Source: Acidobacteriaceae bacterium (GTDB lineage: Bacteria > Acidobacteriota > Terriglobia > Terriglobales > Acidobacteriaceae). Taken from it: DNA of 35,497 bases. The notes beneath the pieces are model-generated. The model saw nothing but the letters and a program-made list of their open reading frames with translations, was not told the origin of the DNA and did not search any database. The DNA is taken from the NCBI GenBank assembly GCA_030038315.1, contig JASHPD010000364.1, positions 1 through 35,497 on the forward strand, written 5' to 3'. Numbering within the stretch: position 1 is the first letter of the stretch; each line of letters opens with the position of its first letter. The position numbers and the translations under genes are program-made. Shown here in pieces: positions 18,345 to 26,176 of this stretch.

Positions 18345-19613
18345 CTATCCCGCTTTTTCAAGCAGGCAGAGCGAGAGATCGCGGCGCTCGACCATCTCGC
18401 GCGTGATTTCGAGATCGCGGACGCGCTTGTTGGTGGGCAGGTGGTACATCAGGTCGAGCATCAGCTCTTCAAGGATCATGCGCAGGCCGCGCGCGCCTAC
18501 CTTGCGGGTGAGGGCTTCGCGGGCGATGGCGCCGACGGCTTCCTGCGAGAAGTGCAGGCGCACATTTTCGTACTCGAACATGCGCTGGTACTGCTTGAGG
18601 ATGGCGTTGCGCGGCTTGGTGAGGATTTCAATCAGGGCGCTTTCATCCAGCTCGTCGAGCACGCCGACGACCGGCAGGCGGCCGACGAACTCGGGAATCA
18701 GGCCGTACTTGATGAGATCCTGCGGCTCGGTCTTGCGCAGCAGCTCCGTGTCGCGCTGGCTGCGCGATGCGGTTTCGGATTCGGCATCGATGGTCTTGAA
18801 GCCGAGAGCCTTTTTGCCGATGCGGCGGCCGACGACGCGCTCCAGGCCGACAAAGGCTCCGCCGCAGATGAAGAGAATGTTCGTCGTATCGACGGCGGTG
18901 AACTCCTGGTGCGGATGCTTGCGGCCGCCCTGCGGAGGAACGTTGGCCACGGTGCCTTCGAGAATCTTGAGCAGAGCCTGCTGCACGCCCTCGCCGCTTA
19001 CGTCGCGGGTGATGGAGGGATTCTCATCCTTGCGGCCAATCTTGTCGATCTCGTCGATGTAGATGATGCCCTGCTGCGCGCGGGTTACGTCGCCGTCGGC
19101 GGCCTGGAGCAGCTTGAGAATGATGTTCTCAACGTCCTCGCCAACGTAACCGGCTTCGGTGAGCGTGGTCGCATCGACAATCGCAAATGGAACGTCGAGC
19201 ATCTTGGCCAGCGTGTGCGCGAGCAGCGTCTTGCCGGAGCCCGTGGGGCCGATGAGCAGGATGTTCGACTTCGACAGCTCGACGTCGTTGCCGCGCATAC
19301 GATTCATCTGGATGCGCTTGTAATGGTTGTAGACGGCGACGGCGAGCTTCTTCTTGGTCTGGTCCTGGCCGATGACGTAATCGTCGAGGAAGCTCTTGAC
19401 CTCATGCGGTTTGGGCAGGTGGCCGGCGTTGGCCGCCGGGTGCGTCTCGCCGCGGTCGTCTTCGAGGATGGAGTTGCAGACGCCTACGCACTCATCACAG
19501 ATGTAAGCCCGGGGATAATCGCTGGGTGAGGAAATTAATTTGGCCACAGCGTCCTGTGATTTGTGGCAGAACGAGCACCGTAGTGCTTCTTCGGGTCCCG
19601 TGCGCGGTTTCAT
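18345..19613 (-). CDS. clpX: ATP-dependent unfoldase ClpX
   Basis: A 422-residue AAA+ unfoldase that recognises substrates and feeds them to ClpP. The N-terminal zinc-binding domain has CSFCHKS and CDECVGVC. The AAA+ core has Walker A GPTGSGKT (about residue 125), Walker [11 protein letters not shown], the pore loop GYVGED, the ClpP-contacting IGF-type loop as LGF in KKALGFKT, sensor 2 GARGLR and the RIPEFVGR-like [11 protein letters not shown]. The ATG at 19613 has GGAGGAG upstream. It lies downstream of clpP on the same strand, but the 221-base spacer contains repeats, so the two may have separate transcripts. Confidence 0.97.
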   Translation of the reverse strand: MKPRTGPEEALRCSFCHKSQDAVAKLISSPSDYPRAYICDECVGVCNSILEDDRGETHPAANAGHLPKPHEVKSFLDDYVIGQDQTKKKLAVAVYNHYKRIQMNRMRGNDVELSKSNILLIGPTGSGKTLLAHTLAKMLDVPFAIVDATTLTEAGYVGEDVENIILKLLQAADGDVTRAQQGIIYIDEIDKIGRKDENPSITRDVSGEGVQQALLKILEGTVANVPPQGGRKHPHQEFTAVDTTNILFICGGAFVGLERVVGRRIGKKALGFKTIDAESETASRSQRDTELLRKTEPQDLIKYGLIPEFVGRLPVVGVLDELDESALIEILTKPRNAILKQYQRMFEYENVRLHFSQEAVGAIAREALTRKVGARGLRMILEELMLDLMYHLPTNKRVRDLEITREMVERRDLSLCLLEKAG

Positions 19614-19641
19614 GGCTTACTGCTCCTCCGGACTTGCTTTC

Positions 19642-19656
19642 AACTTCTTACTTTGC
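19642..19656. repeat. 15-bp direct repeat, left copy
   Basis: AACTTCTTACTTTGC, repeated exactly at 19764-19778 in the clpX-clpP spacer. The two copies bracket the hairpins at 19675-19686 and 19710-19729. Confidence 0.85.
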
Positions 19657-19674
19657 AGATCAATGTAGAGGCAG

Positions 19675-19686
19675 GGGCTAAAGCCC
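19675..19686. repeat. Small GGGCT/AGCCC hairpin
   Basis: GGGCT-AA-AGCCC, a 5-bp palindrome inside the segment bracketed by the 15-bp direct repeats. Confidence 0.5.
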
Positions 19687-19709
19687 AATTCTCAAATCGA
19701 ATTTTGTCC

Positions 19710-19729
19710 GGCACGGCTCAAGCCGTGCC
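19710..19729. repeat. Palindromic repeat GGCACGGCT-CA-AGCCGTGCC
   Basis: Second copy of the palindrome found at 17926-17945. The 9-bp arms are identical and only the 2-base centre differs. Confidence 0.75.
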
Positions 19730-19763
19730 CTGACACAAAACATAACCGCATTGACCTGCCACT

Positions 19764-19778
19764 AACTTCTTACTTTGC
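19764..19778. repeat. 15-bp direct repeat, right copy
   Basis: Exact second copy of the element at 19642-19656. The start-to-start distance is 122 bases. Confidence 0.85.
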
Positions 19779-19834
19779 TCTCTATTTCAACCGGCGGGGA
19801 AGTTTCCGCGCCGATTGGGACCACAGCCGTAACG

Positions 19835-20440
19835 TTACCGGGGCAATTCCGACCCGCGCGGACGGTCGATGATCTCGTCGATGATGCCGTATTCCTTGGA
19901 TTGCTGCGCGTTCATAATGAAGTCGCGCTCCACGTCGCGCTCGATGCGTTCGAGCGACTGGCCGGTGTGCCGGGCTATCAGGCTGTTGGTGATCTCGCGG
20001 ATGCGCAGAATCTCGCGCGCGTGGATGTCGATGTCGGTCGCCTGGCCGCTCAGGCCGCCCATCGAGGGCTGGTGAATCAGAATGCGCGAGTTGGGCAGGG
20101 CAAAGCGCTTGCCGGGCGTGCCGGCGAGCAGCAGAAACGCGCCCATGCTGGCTGCCTGGCCGATGCAGAACGTCGTCACGTTGTTCTTGATGTACTGCAT
20201 CGTGTCGTAAATCGCCAGGCCGGCGGTGATGGAGCCGCCCGGCGAGTTGATGTAAAGCTGGATGTCCTTGTCCGGGTCTTCACCGGAGAGAAAGAGCATC
20301 TGCGCTACTACAAGATTGGCCACCTGATCGTCGATCGGCGTGCCGAGGAAGATGATGTTATCGCGCAGCAGGCGGGAGTAAATGTCGTAGGCGCGCTCGC
20401 CCCGGCTCGTCTGCTCAACCACCATGGGAACCAAAGCCAT
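19835..20440 (-). CDS. clpP: ATP-dependent Clp protease proteolytic subunit
   Basis: A 201-residue serine peptidase that forms the two-ring chamber capped by ClpX. The catalytic triad is visible as Ser98 (GQAASMGAF), His123 (RILIHQPS) and Asp172 (DVERDF). The typical IYINSPGG-like segment reads [13 protein letters not shown], and the family ends with YGIIDEII. The first residues, [25 protein letters not shown], match the normal processed N-terminus with a short propeptide. The ATG at 20440 is preceded by a purine-rich GAGAGCGAGAAG. It lies between tig (upstream, beyond a terminator hairpin) and clpX on the minus strand, the standard tig-clpP-clpX-lon order. Confidence 0.97.
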   Translation of the reverse strand: MALVPMVVEQTSRGERAYDIYSRLLRDNIIFLGTPIDDQVANLVVAQMLFLSGEDPDKDIQLYINSPGGSITAGLAIYDTMQYIKNNVTTFCIGQAASMGAFLLLAGTPGKRFALPNSRILIHQPSMGGLSGQATDIDIHAREILRIREITNSLIARHTGQSLERIERDVERDFIMNAQQSKEYGIIDEIIDRPRGSELPR

Positions 20441-20461
20441 GTGTGTTCTTCTCGCTCTCCG

Positions 20462-20480
20462 TAAAAGGGGCGTTTGCCCC
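20462..20480 (-). terminator. Terminator between tig and clpP
   Basis: Read on the minus strand: GGGGC, loop AAAC, GCCCC, then TTTT. It lies 51 bases past the tig stop and 21 bases before the clpP start, so it may end the tig transcript or attenuate read-through into clpP. Confidence 0.6.
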
Positions 20481-20530
20481 GAACCCTTGTTTATGCCAAC
20501 CGCCAGTCTCCGGTACGGCCTTGCCCGCCG

Positions 20531-21913
20531 TTAAGCGGGCAACCGATCATACAGAAGTTGAGCGGTCTTTTCGCGTTTCAACTGTTCCCGGATTCTAGCC
20601 AGCCCGCCGTCCTGCGTCAAACGGCCCATCAGGGCATCGGGCTGCTCGCCGGTCTGGATTGCGGCAATCTGCACCTCGCGTTCCACTTCGGCATCGGTGA
20701 CTTCGACGTTTTCCTCCTGCGCGATCTTGGCCAGCAGCAGGCCGCTCTTGACTTCGGCAACGGCGGAATCGCGCTGTGCGGCGCGCAGGCGCGCGAAGTC
20801 AAGCTGGCGCATCTGTTCGGCGGACATGCCCTGCGACGCAAGCGCACGAAGGCCGCGCTCCAGCCGCGCATCGACCTGCTCCTGCACCAGCGACTCGGGA
20901 ACCGCGAAAGGGAAGCGCTCGATGAGCGCCTGGAAGAGTTTGTCCTTGGTTTCGCCCTCGATGCTGCGCTGCTTGCGCGCGGCCAGGTGCTCGCGCACCT
21001 TGGCTTCGAGGTCGGCGAGGCTTTCGTACTCGCCCAGCTCCTTGGCGAACTCGTCGTTCAGCTCCGGCGTGGTGCGCTTCTTGATGGCCTTCACATCAAT
21101 GGTGTAGTTCACGGTCTTGCCGGCGATCGTGGCCTGCGGATACTCGGCGGGATAGGCAGCCGCAACGTCGAGCGTCTGGCCGACCTTCGCGCCGCGCAAT
21201 GCGGACGTGAAGGCTTCCACCGTGTCCTTGCCGCCGATTTCGACCAGAGCTTCCTGGCCCTTAATCGGGGCGGCGTCTTCCGCGCCTTCAATCTTGCCTT
21301 CATAGGAAATCAGCGCCCAGTCGCCATCGACGAGCTCGCGGTCTTCCTCGACCGGCTCGACCGTCGAGCGCGAGTCGCGGAGCTGCTCCATCTCGGCCTT
21401 GAATTCTTCGTCGGCGACTTCGACGGAAGGCTTGGGAACGGTCACGTCCTTGTAGCCATCGATCGAAAACTCGGGCAGGTACTCAAAGACCGCCTTCACG
21501 TGGAGCGGCTTGTCCTCTTCGAGTGTCAGCTCGGTCACCTGCGGCTGGCCCACGGGCTGCACGCCCTGCTCCTTAACGGCCGCGTTGAACTTCTCCGGCA
21601 ACAGCGCGTCCAGAACGTCCTTGCGGATTTCGTTGGCAAAGCGGCGCCTGATGAAAGTCTCCGGAGCCTTGCCGGGACGGAAGCCGGGGATGCGCGCGTA
21701 TTTCTGGTAGTTGCGCGTGACGCGGCGGAAGGCCTTCGTCACCTCTTCGGCGGGGATGTCCAGCGCTATGTCGCGGGTGCATTCGGGGTTGAGGACCGGC
21801 GCGGGCTCATGCGCATGATCGGGATGGTCGTGGTCGTGGCCTTCGTGGTCGTGATTATGGTCGTGGGCCACGGCCGGTTCCTGTGTATTTTCGAGGGTGT
21901 CAACAGAACTCAA
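20531..21913 (-). CDS. tig: Trigger factor with histidine-rich N-terminal tail
   Basis: Ribosome-associated chaperone and peptidyl-prolyl isomerase (460 residues). The ribosome-binding domain has the signature GFRPGKAPETFIRRRF (about residues 76-91), the FKBP-like PPIase domain spans about 190-280 (VDGDWALISYEGKIEG), and the helical C-terminal domain follows. The start is TTG at 21913 with GGAAGG 8 bases upstream, and no in-frame ATG lies before the conserved core. The odd part is a tail at about residues 17-36: nine His in about 20 residues, alternating with Asp (HDHNHDHEGHDHDH). Ordinary trigger factors begin near the residues here reading CTRDIALDIPAEEV and lack such a tail. Metal binding is plausible but unproven. 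First gene of the tig-clpP-clpX-lon block. Confidence 0.95.
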   Translation of the reverse strand: MSSVDTLENTQEPAVAHDHNHDHEGHDHDHPDHAHEPAPVLNPECTRDIALDIPAEEVTKAFRRVTRNYQKYARIPGFRPGKAPETFIRRRFANEIRKDVLDALLPEKFNAAVKEQGVQPVGQPQVTELTLEEDKPLHVKAVFEYLPEFSIDGYKDVTVPKPSVEVADEEFKAEMEQLRDSRSTVEPVEEDRELVDGDWALISYEGKIEGAEDAAPIKGQEALVEIGGKDTVEAFTSALRGAKVGQTLDVAAAYPAEYPQATIAGKTVNYTIDVKAIKKRTTPELNDEFAKELGEYESLADLEAKVREHLAARKQRSIEGETKDKLFQALIERFPFAVPESLVQEQVDARLERGLRALASQGMSAEQMRQLDFARLRAAQRDSAVAEVKSGLLLAKIAQEENVEVTDAEVEREVQIAAIQTGEQPDALMGRLTQDGGLARIREQLKREKTAQLLYDRLPA

Positions 21914-21947
21914 CTTTGGTGCCTTCCAGGCGCTTGCGCGCCGCGTG

Positions 21948-21995
21948 AAAACTCCCCGCGCGACGGCGCTACGCAGGCCGCCTCAGGCTGGGGAG
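21948..21995 (-). terminator. Nested hairpin in the tig leader, possible attenuator
   Basis: On the minus strand CTCCCC (21995-21990) pairs with GGGGAG (21957-21952), with an inner GGCG/CGCC helix, then TTTT. It lies about 35 bases before the tig start codon. The rest of the roughly 290-base spacer 21914-22203 shows no gene. Confidence 0.35.
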
Positions 21996-22203
21996 ATGCT
22001 CTATCTATCGTAAGAGGGAAGCGAGCGCAGGGTCAAACTGAGGCAGGGTGGTTTGGGCACGAACAGGACTGGAATGGAGCTGGCGCGACGGTTACTCTTC
22101 GCGGTCCCGGCGCGGACAGTGCGATTTCGCTTTGCCTGCCGGCTTCTTTGTCCGGGTTGGCGGCAGGCAGCGGAAGCAGATCAGGTAGATATTTTCGCCG
22201 TAG

Positions 22204-22473
22204 CTAATCCGCCGCCATTTCTATGGCCTGAGGCTTGCGCACGTAGGGAAGAAAACGCGGGTGCGAGGCGCCGCATTCGAGAAAGTGCATCCGCGCCTCG
22301 GTCAGGCTGAGCGCGCCGTTGACGGTCAGGCGGACTTCGCCGGCGTCACCGTCCTCCTGGCCGTCGTCCTCCCACCAGCAGACCGGGCAAAGCTCCATCG
22401 TTCCGGGCGTCTTGAGCGTCCGGTAGCCGCAGCAGGGACAGCGAAACCGGATCTCGATGCCTGAGGCTTCCAT
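22204..22473 (-). CDS. CPCC-type cysteine-rich small protein
   Basis: An 89-residue protein resembling the cysteine-rich CPCC family. It begins MEASGIEIRFRCPCCGYRT and continues ELCPVCWWEDDGQ: two CxxC pairs about 17 residues apart, followed by a WEDD motif. The cysteines suggest a zinc-ribbon-like knuckle. The later LTEAR..F.ECGASH...LPYVRKP segment also matches the typical ending of the family. The function of the family is unknown. The ATG at 22473 begins just before the conserved core. The longer frame upstream runs antisense to other sequence and has no similarity. It is 55 bases downstream of the outer-membrane gene at 22529 on the same strand. Confidence 0.8.
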   Translation of the reverse strand: MEASGIEIRFRCPCCGYRTLKTPGTMELCPVCWWEDDGQEDGDAGEVRLTVNGALSLTEARMHFLECGASHPRFLPYVRKPQAIEMAAD

Positions 22474-22528
22474 ACCGGGATGGACGGGGAAATCCGGTTG
22501 CGAGTTTACGGGACCGCGCTCCCTGCCT

Positions 22529-23053
22529 TTAGAACCGGAAGACCAGGCCTGTGGTGAAGCGCGCCTTCGTACCCTCGCTCGGCGATTCCGTAGAGCTGAT
22601 GCGGTCGCCCTGGAAGCGCCAGGCAAAGAACGGGAAGATGGGCACGTCGAGCCCGCCGCCGACGGCGTACGAGAGGCCCGTATTGGAAACGGGCTGGGCC
22701 GAGCTGTTGTTGGCGGAGTGCTCCACGCCGACCAGGCCATGCGCGAAGAGCGCGATTCCGGCCGCTTTGACCGTGAGGCGCGGCCCGAACAGGACCGTGG
22801 TGGTGTGCGGCGTGGCGCTGCTTGCGCCCAGGCCGTATTGCGCCACGTCGGCCTCAGCGCCGAGAAACGGCGCCATGTGAATGTGCAGCGTGCCTTCCCA
22901 GCCGTTCAGGCCGCCGGCGCCCTGGTAAAAGGTGTCCGATCCGGTGCGGCTGTAGCCGAAAAAGACATCGGAATTGTGCAGTTGCGGTCCGGGCGCGGCT
23001 GCGGCAACGAGCGGGGTTATAAGAAGAGCAAAAAGGAAAATATATGTACGCAT
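22529..23053 (-). CDS. Small outer-membrane beta-barrel protein
   Basis: A 174-residue secreted protein with a signal peptide (MRTYIFLFALLITPLVAAAA, cleavage near residue 20). Short alternating strands rich in Gly and aromatics follow (VFFGYSRTG, GLNGWEGTLHIHM, FLGAEADVAQYGLG, TVLFGPRLTVKAAGIALFAHGLVGVEH), and the C-terminus GLVFRF ends in Phe, as needed for recognition by the BAM assembly machinery. The size and pattern suggest an 8-strand OmpA-like barrel. The ATG at 23053 has AGGA upstream. No ligand or function is apparent. It precedes the CPCC gene on the same strand. Confidence 0.78.
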   Translation of the reverse strand: MRTYIFLFALLITPLVAAAAPGPQLHNSDVFFGYSRTGSDTFYQGAGGLNGWEGTLHIHMAPFLGAEADVAQYGLGASSATPHTTTVLFGPRLTVKAAGIALFAHGLVGVEHSANNSSAQPVSNTGLSYAVGGGLDVPIFPFFAWRFQGDRISSTESPSEGTKARFTTGLVFRF

Positions 23054-23193
23054 CAGCGTCCTGCCTCCTCGTGCGTATTTGGACTGATTTTAGGCGGAAT
23101 CAGCGGCTTGCCGGAGGGGAATCCGCGAACTCCGCATCTAATCGTGCAACCGCGTGAGGCTGTTTCTTTACATTAATTTGCGGAGGAAATTGT

Positions 23194-23343
23194 ATGCGTT
23201 ACTTTGCATTCTTCAAAAATCCAGGCGGCAGAACGGGATTCACTTTGCGATTTCACGCACGGGAGGCTCGAACGCCGCTTCTCGCCGTCCCAATCAAAAA
23301 CGAGATTCCTGTCCGCGTAGACATGACCTGGCACTCGCAATAA
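23194..23343 (+). CDS. Small unrecognised protein, 49 residues
   Basis: A short open frame, MRYFAFFKNPGG to VDMTWHSQ, in an otherwise empty 403-base gap (23054-23456). It has an ideal ribosome-binding site, GGAGG at 23182-23186, 7 bases before the ATG, and its TAA stop is followed after 5 bases by a 13-bp perfect hairpin (23349-23375). This combination of signals is stronger than for several annotated genes here. The protein is basic (several Arg and Lys), begins with aromatic residues and has no transmembrane helix or cysteine. I recognise no family. It is divergent from the outer-membrane gene at 23053 and convergent with the gene ending at 23457. The remaining 140 bases upstream (23054-23193) should hold both promoters, but no clear -35/-10 pair stands out. 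Confidence 0.6.
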   Translation: MRYFAFFKNPGGRTGFTLRFHAREARTPLLAVPIKNEIPVRVDMTWHSQ

Positions 23344-23348
23344 ACCAC

Positions 23349-23375
23349 AAGGCCATCCCGATTCGGGATGGCCTT
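23349..23375. terminator. 13-bp perfect hairpin between convergent genes
   Basis: AAGGCCATCCCGA (23349-23361), a single central T, then the exact reverse complement (23363-23375). It lies 5 bases after the stop of the 49-aa gene and 81 bases after the stop of the gene at 23457 on the other strand. T-runs are weak on both sides (GTGGTTTATT on the minus side), so efficiency is uncertain. Confidence 0.6.
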
Positions 23376-23456
23376 GACATGACGCGAGATTGCCAGGGAA
23401 AGCGAGCCGGGATTTCCTGCCGCCGCGCGGCGCGGAAGCCTGCCGCGCGGGAACGC

Positions 23457-23789
23457 TCAGGCTGCGGCGGTCTCGAACTGCGTCCGCGCTTCGGCCGTGA
23501 CGGGCGCAAAGCGGAAGCCGTTTTCTCCGGTGGGGATCATGGCCAGCAGCACCGGGCCGCGGCTGCGGTTGCCGTGCATGTGCTTGGATTCGAGCCAGGC
23601 GCAGAGCCGGGGATCGTGAATCTCCGGTTCGTCCTGCCAGAACGCGGGCCCAAGCTCGCACTGGATTTTTACGTGCCCGAGCTGCAGCTCGATGGCGGTG
23701 ATGCCGCGTGGAAAGTATTGCCGCACATTCTCCGCCCCTACGTGCAGATTGCAGCGGCCCTGTCCTGTGCTCTGTGCTTCGACGATCAT
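23457..23789 (-). CDS. Uncharacterised protein, 110 residues
   Basis: A 110-residue soluble protein starting [18 protein letters not shown] and ending RTQFETAAA. It reads as a single compact domain with [22 protein letters not shown] and [25 protein letters not shown], without a signal peptide, membrane helix or known motif. The ATG at 23789 has AGCAGG at suitable spacing. The frame is open for about 78 more codons upstream, but that part is Arg/Pro-rich and does not look like protein-coding sequence. It is transcribed alone, convergent with the 49-aa gene. I do not recognise the family. Confidence 0.65.
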   Translation of the reverse strand: MIVEAQSTGQGRCNLHVGAENVRQYFPRGITAIELQLGHVKIQCELGPAFWQDEPEIHDPRLCAWLESKHMHGNRSRGPVLLAMIPTGENGFRFAPVTAEARTQFETAAA

Positions 23790-24091
23790 GGCGTACCTGC
23801 TCTTCGGCGTGTCTTCGAGTTTCGGGTTGATCGGCGCAATTCCACGCGGGCGAGCCGTTTCGTGCCGTGCGCCCCTTGGAATCGCCGCCGGCTCGCGCGG
23901 GACGGAGGATTCCCGCGTTGAAAGCCGCAAGCTCTGTGCGTGCGAATGCGTGCTAAGAACACAGATGCGCCGGCGCGGATGCCGGTTGCTTGAAAAAGAG
24001 TGCAGCGGCGTGCGTTCCGGCAAAGCTGCCCATGCGGCGCATCCGGTTTTCCCTTGCTACAGGTAAGACTGGTCCGCGGCGGGCAAGGAAA
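23790..24091. other. Gap without a recognisable gene
   Basis: About 300 bases between the 110-residue gene and the porin terminators. I see no RNA gene, no open frame with a ribosome-binding site and family-like composition, and no strong promoter. It presumably carries the promoter of the gene at 23457-23789. Confidence 0.5.
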
Positions 24092-24142
24092 GCCGTGCGC
24101 GGCGCACGGCAAGAAAGAAAGGCAGCCCGGTTGCGGGCTGCC
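24092..24142 (-). terminator. Tandem terminator hairpins after the porin gene
   Basis: Minus strand, in order: GGCAGCCCG pairs with CGGGCTGCC (24142-24121, 4-base loop) followed by TTTCTTTCTT. A second perfect 9-bp hairpin, GCCGTGCGC/GCGCACGGC (24110-24092), is followed by TTTCC. The first begins 24 bases after the porin stop and is a classic rho-independent terminator. Confidence 0.8.
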
Positions 24143-24166
24143 CTGGGTTGTGCTGCCGTGGAGCGA

Positions 24167-25972
24167 TTACGGCAGGTAGTAGCGGAGCGAAGTTTCGAGG
24201 ATGTTGTCCGTGCCCTCGGCGGAGCCGCTGGGGTTGGTGACGACGCCGCTGCTATTAGTACCGTTGCCGGACCAGAGGTTGCGCACGGCATAGCTGTATT
24301 GGAAGCCCTGGCGGAAACGGCCCTTGTCACCCTTGTAGATGTTGTACCAGTAGCCGACTGTGGCTTCCTGCACGTCCTTGTTGTTGCCGGAGCAGTTGCT
24401 GGGGGCATTGGGCGTAAAGTCGTTGGTGGGTACCGGTTCGGTGTTGCAGCCGTACATTGCGGCCAGAGGAGAGCCGTAGCCGTCTGTGGAGCCCGGGCCG
24501 TTTGTGAGCTGGCGATAGACATAATCGCCGCCGTAGTTCAGGTAGATGTTCAGGCGCGGGGTGGGGTTCAGCTCGACGGTGGAGAGCGCCGAGAAGGCCT
24601 TCAGAGGAACGATGCCGCCCCACGGAGCAATGGTGATGTCGCTGATGGTCGAGTCGCCGTAGCGGCCGATGCCCTTGCCCCACAGGCCCTTCAAGCCGAC
24701 AACCGCCTTGCCGCCCGCGATCGGCCCGCGGAAGCCGCCGCCGATGCCGCCGCCGTAGGCCTCATCGTTAAAGGCTCCCGCTGACGAACTGGGAGCATTC
24801 GGATAAATGCGGTCGCGGAAGAAGCGATTGATGTTGAAGACTTCCCAGTGCCCCCAGCCCGGCTCAAAGGCGATTTTGGTGATGATGTCCGGAGCCAGGT
24901 TGAAGGAGATATCGGCGTTGAAGGCGTTGTAGAGACCGCCGTTGGTGCCGAGAGAGCCGAGCAGGTAATAAGTGCTCGACGGGATGGTACCGCCGGGGGT
25001 GAGCGTTTCGGCGTTCTCAGCCGAGACGCCGGCGAAGAACTTGTTGCCGAAGTCCTTGGTGACGCGGAAACCGTACTGGCGAGTCCACACAAAGCCGGCC
25101 TCGTAGTTCGGGTCTATGGTGCTCGGCAGAACTTCCGAGCCGTTGTCCAGGCCGTGGGTGGTCTCCGTGGCCAGCGACCACATCTGGCCGGCGGTAATCT
25201 TCCAGCCGCTGTTCAGCGCGGCCTGCGCCCAGAGCTGGCGCTGGCGCATCACATAGCTGTTGGACTGGTTGTTGTTCGAGCTGGTGCCCGCGCCCAGCCA
25301 GTCCATTTCGTAGTAGCCGGTCAGGGTGAAGCTGTCCAGCTTGCCGGTGGCCTTGATGGCCAGGCGCGACTGGCGGCCGGTGCCGTAAAACTCGCTCATC
25401 TGGGCCGCGTCGGCGTTCTGCAGCGGGATGCTGGTGAAGGCCGTGGGAATGTCGCCGCCTGTGGCTGCGCTGCGCCACACGGTCGCGGCTTCAATAAAGC
25501 TGCCCGCCGGCGAGATCGTGATGCCCTTGTAGTTGATCGCGTCCGGGTGCTCGACCTGCTGCTTGATCCTGGTGGTCTCGTCGGAAACCGTGGTAGCCAG
25601 CGAAGCCTGATTCGCCTTCAGGTCATTGACCGTGGACTGGAGCGAGCTCACCGCGGCGGTGTTGTCGGAGATGCTGGACGCGGCGGCCTCGGCCTTGGCG
25701 GCTTGCGCCTGCGCATCGGCGGCCTGCTGCTGCGCCTGCTGGAGCTGCTGGTCCTTGTTGGACAGGTCGCTCTTCAACTGGTCGATCTGCCCCTGCTGCC
25801 CCTGCAACTGCTGGCGAAGCTGCTCGATCTGATCTTGCACGGAAGGACCGGCAGGCTCGACCTTCTTATGTTTATGCTTCTTTGGCGGTGTGGCGTCGCT
25901 TGCGTGCGCGTACATGCCCGCAACGCTGGCCGCCAGGATCACCGCGGCAACCTTATTCAGTTTCCAGTTCAT
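24167..25972 (-). CDS. Outer-membrane porin with N-terminal coiled coil
   Basis: A 601-residue secreted protein. A signal peptide (MNWKLNKVAAVILAASVAGMYAHA) is followed by a short basic stretch KKHKHKK. Then comes a Gln/Ala-rich coiled coil (about residues 43-140, repeats such as QIEQLRQQLQGQQGQIDQLKSDL cut by short breaks) and a long beta-barrel-like region rich in aromatic and Gly residues (FTLTGYYEMDWLG, QYGFRVTKDFGNKFFAGVSAEN), ending SLRYYLP. The layout recalls DcaP-like trimeric porins, where a coiled coil in the periplasm precedes the barrel. The substrate is unknown. The ATG at 25972 has GAGAGG upstream. It has its own AT-rich promoter region (26080-26160) and a strong terminator, so it is monocistronic. 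Confidence 0.8.
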   Translation of the reverse strand: MNWKLNKVAAVILAASVAGMYAHASDATPPKKHKHKKVEPAGPSVQDQIEQLRQQLQGQQGQIDQLKSDLSNKDQQLQQAQQQAADAQAQAAKAEAAASSISDNTAAVSSLQSTVNDLKANQASLATTVSDETTRIKQQVEHPDAINYKGITISPAGSFIEAATVWRSAATGGDIPTAFTSIPLQNADAAQMSEFYGTGRQSRLAIKATGKLDSFTLTGYYEMDWLGAGTSSNNNQSNSYVMRQRQLWAQAALNSGWKITAGQMWSLATETTHGLDNGSEVLPSTIDPNYEAGFVWTRQYGFRVTKDFGNKFFAGVSAENAETLTPGGTIPSSTYYLLGSLGTNGGLYNAFNADISFNLAPDIITKIAFEPGWGHWEVFNINRFFRDRIYPNAPSSSAGAFNDEAYGGGIGGGFRGPIAGGKAVVGLKGLWGKGIGRYGDSTISDITIAPWGGIVPLKAFSALSTVELNPTPRLNIYLNYGGDYVYRQLTNGPGSTDGYGSPLAAMYGCNTEPVPTNDFTPNAPSNCSGNNKDVQEATVGYWYNIYKGDKGRFRQGFQYSYAVRNLWSGNGTNSSGVVTNPSGSAEGTDNILETSLRYYLP

Positions 25973-26079
25973 TGGGCCTCTCTTTTTTCGGTACAGCTTT
26001 GTGGCTGTGTGCGCATGGAAAGAGCGCCGCGAATGCAGCGTTCTCCCCCTGCTGTTTCCGAATTCAAGATTGGCAGCGG

Positions 26080-26160
26080 AAGATTAAGATATGACGAATT
26101 TACACAGATTTAACATAGTTAACAGATTGATAAAAAAGAATTTACATAACGTTAACCTTG
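26080..26160 (-). promoter_or_regulatory. AT-rich promoter island upstream of the porin, with direct repeats
   Basis: About 80 bases, far AT-richer than the window, lying 110-190 bases before the porin ATG. GAATTTACA occurs at 26096-26104 and 26138-26146 (42 bases apart), ACAGATT at 26104-26110 and 26122-26128 (18 apart), and the palindrome GTTAAC at 26118-26123 and 26151-26156. The spacing suggests regulator sites on one face of the helix. Several -10-like hexamers occur, so the start site cannot be fixed. Confidence 0.45.
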
Positions 26161-26176
26161 CGCCTGCGCGATTCCG

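Noticed and set aside
20474-22207. Open frame of 577 codons on the plus strand over tig
   Set aside because: Antisense to trigger factor; GC-rich codon structure keeps the opposite frame open. No family-like sequence and no ribosome-binding site.
23154-23921. Long plus-strand frame beginning MRLFLYIN
   Set aside because: It runs antisense through the 110-residue gene and turns Arg-rich; the 49-codon frame in another phase has the ribosome-binding site.
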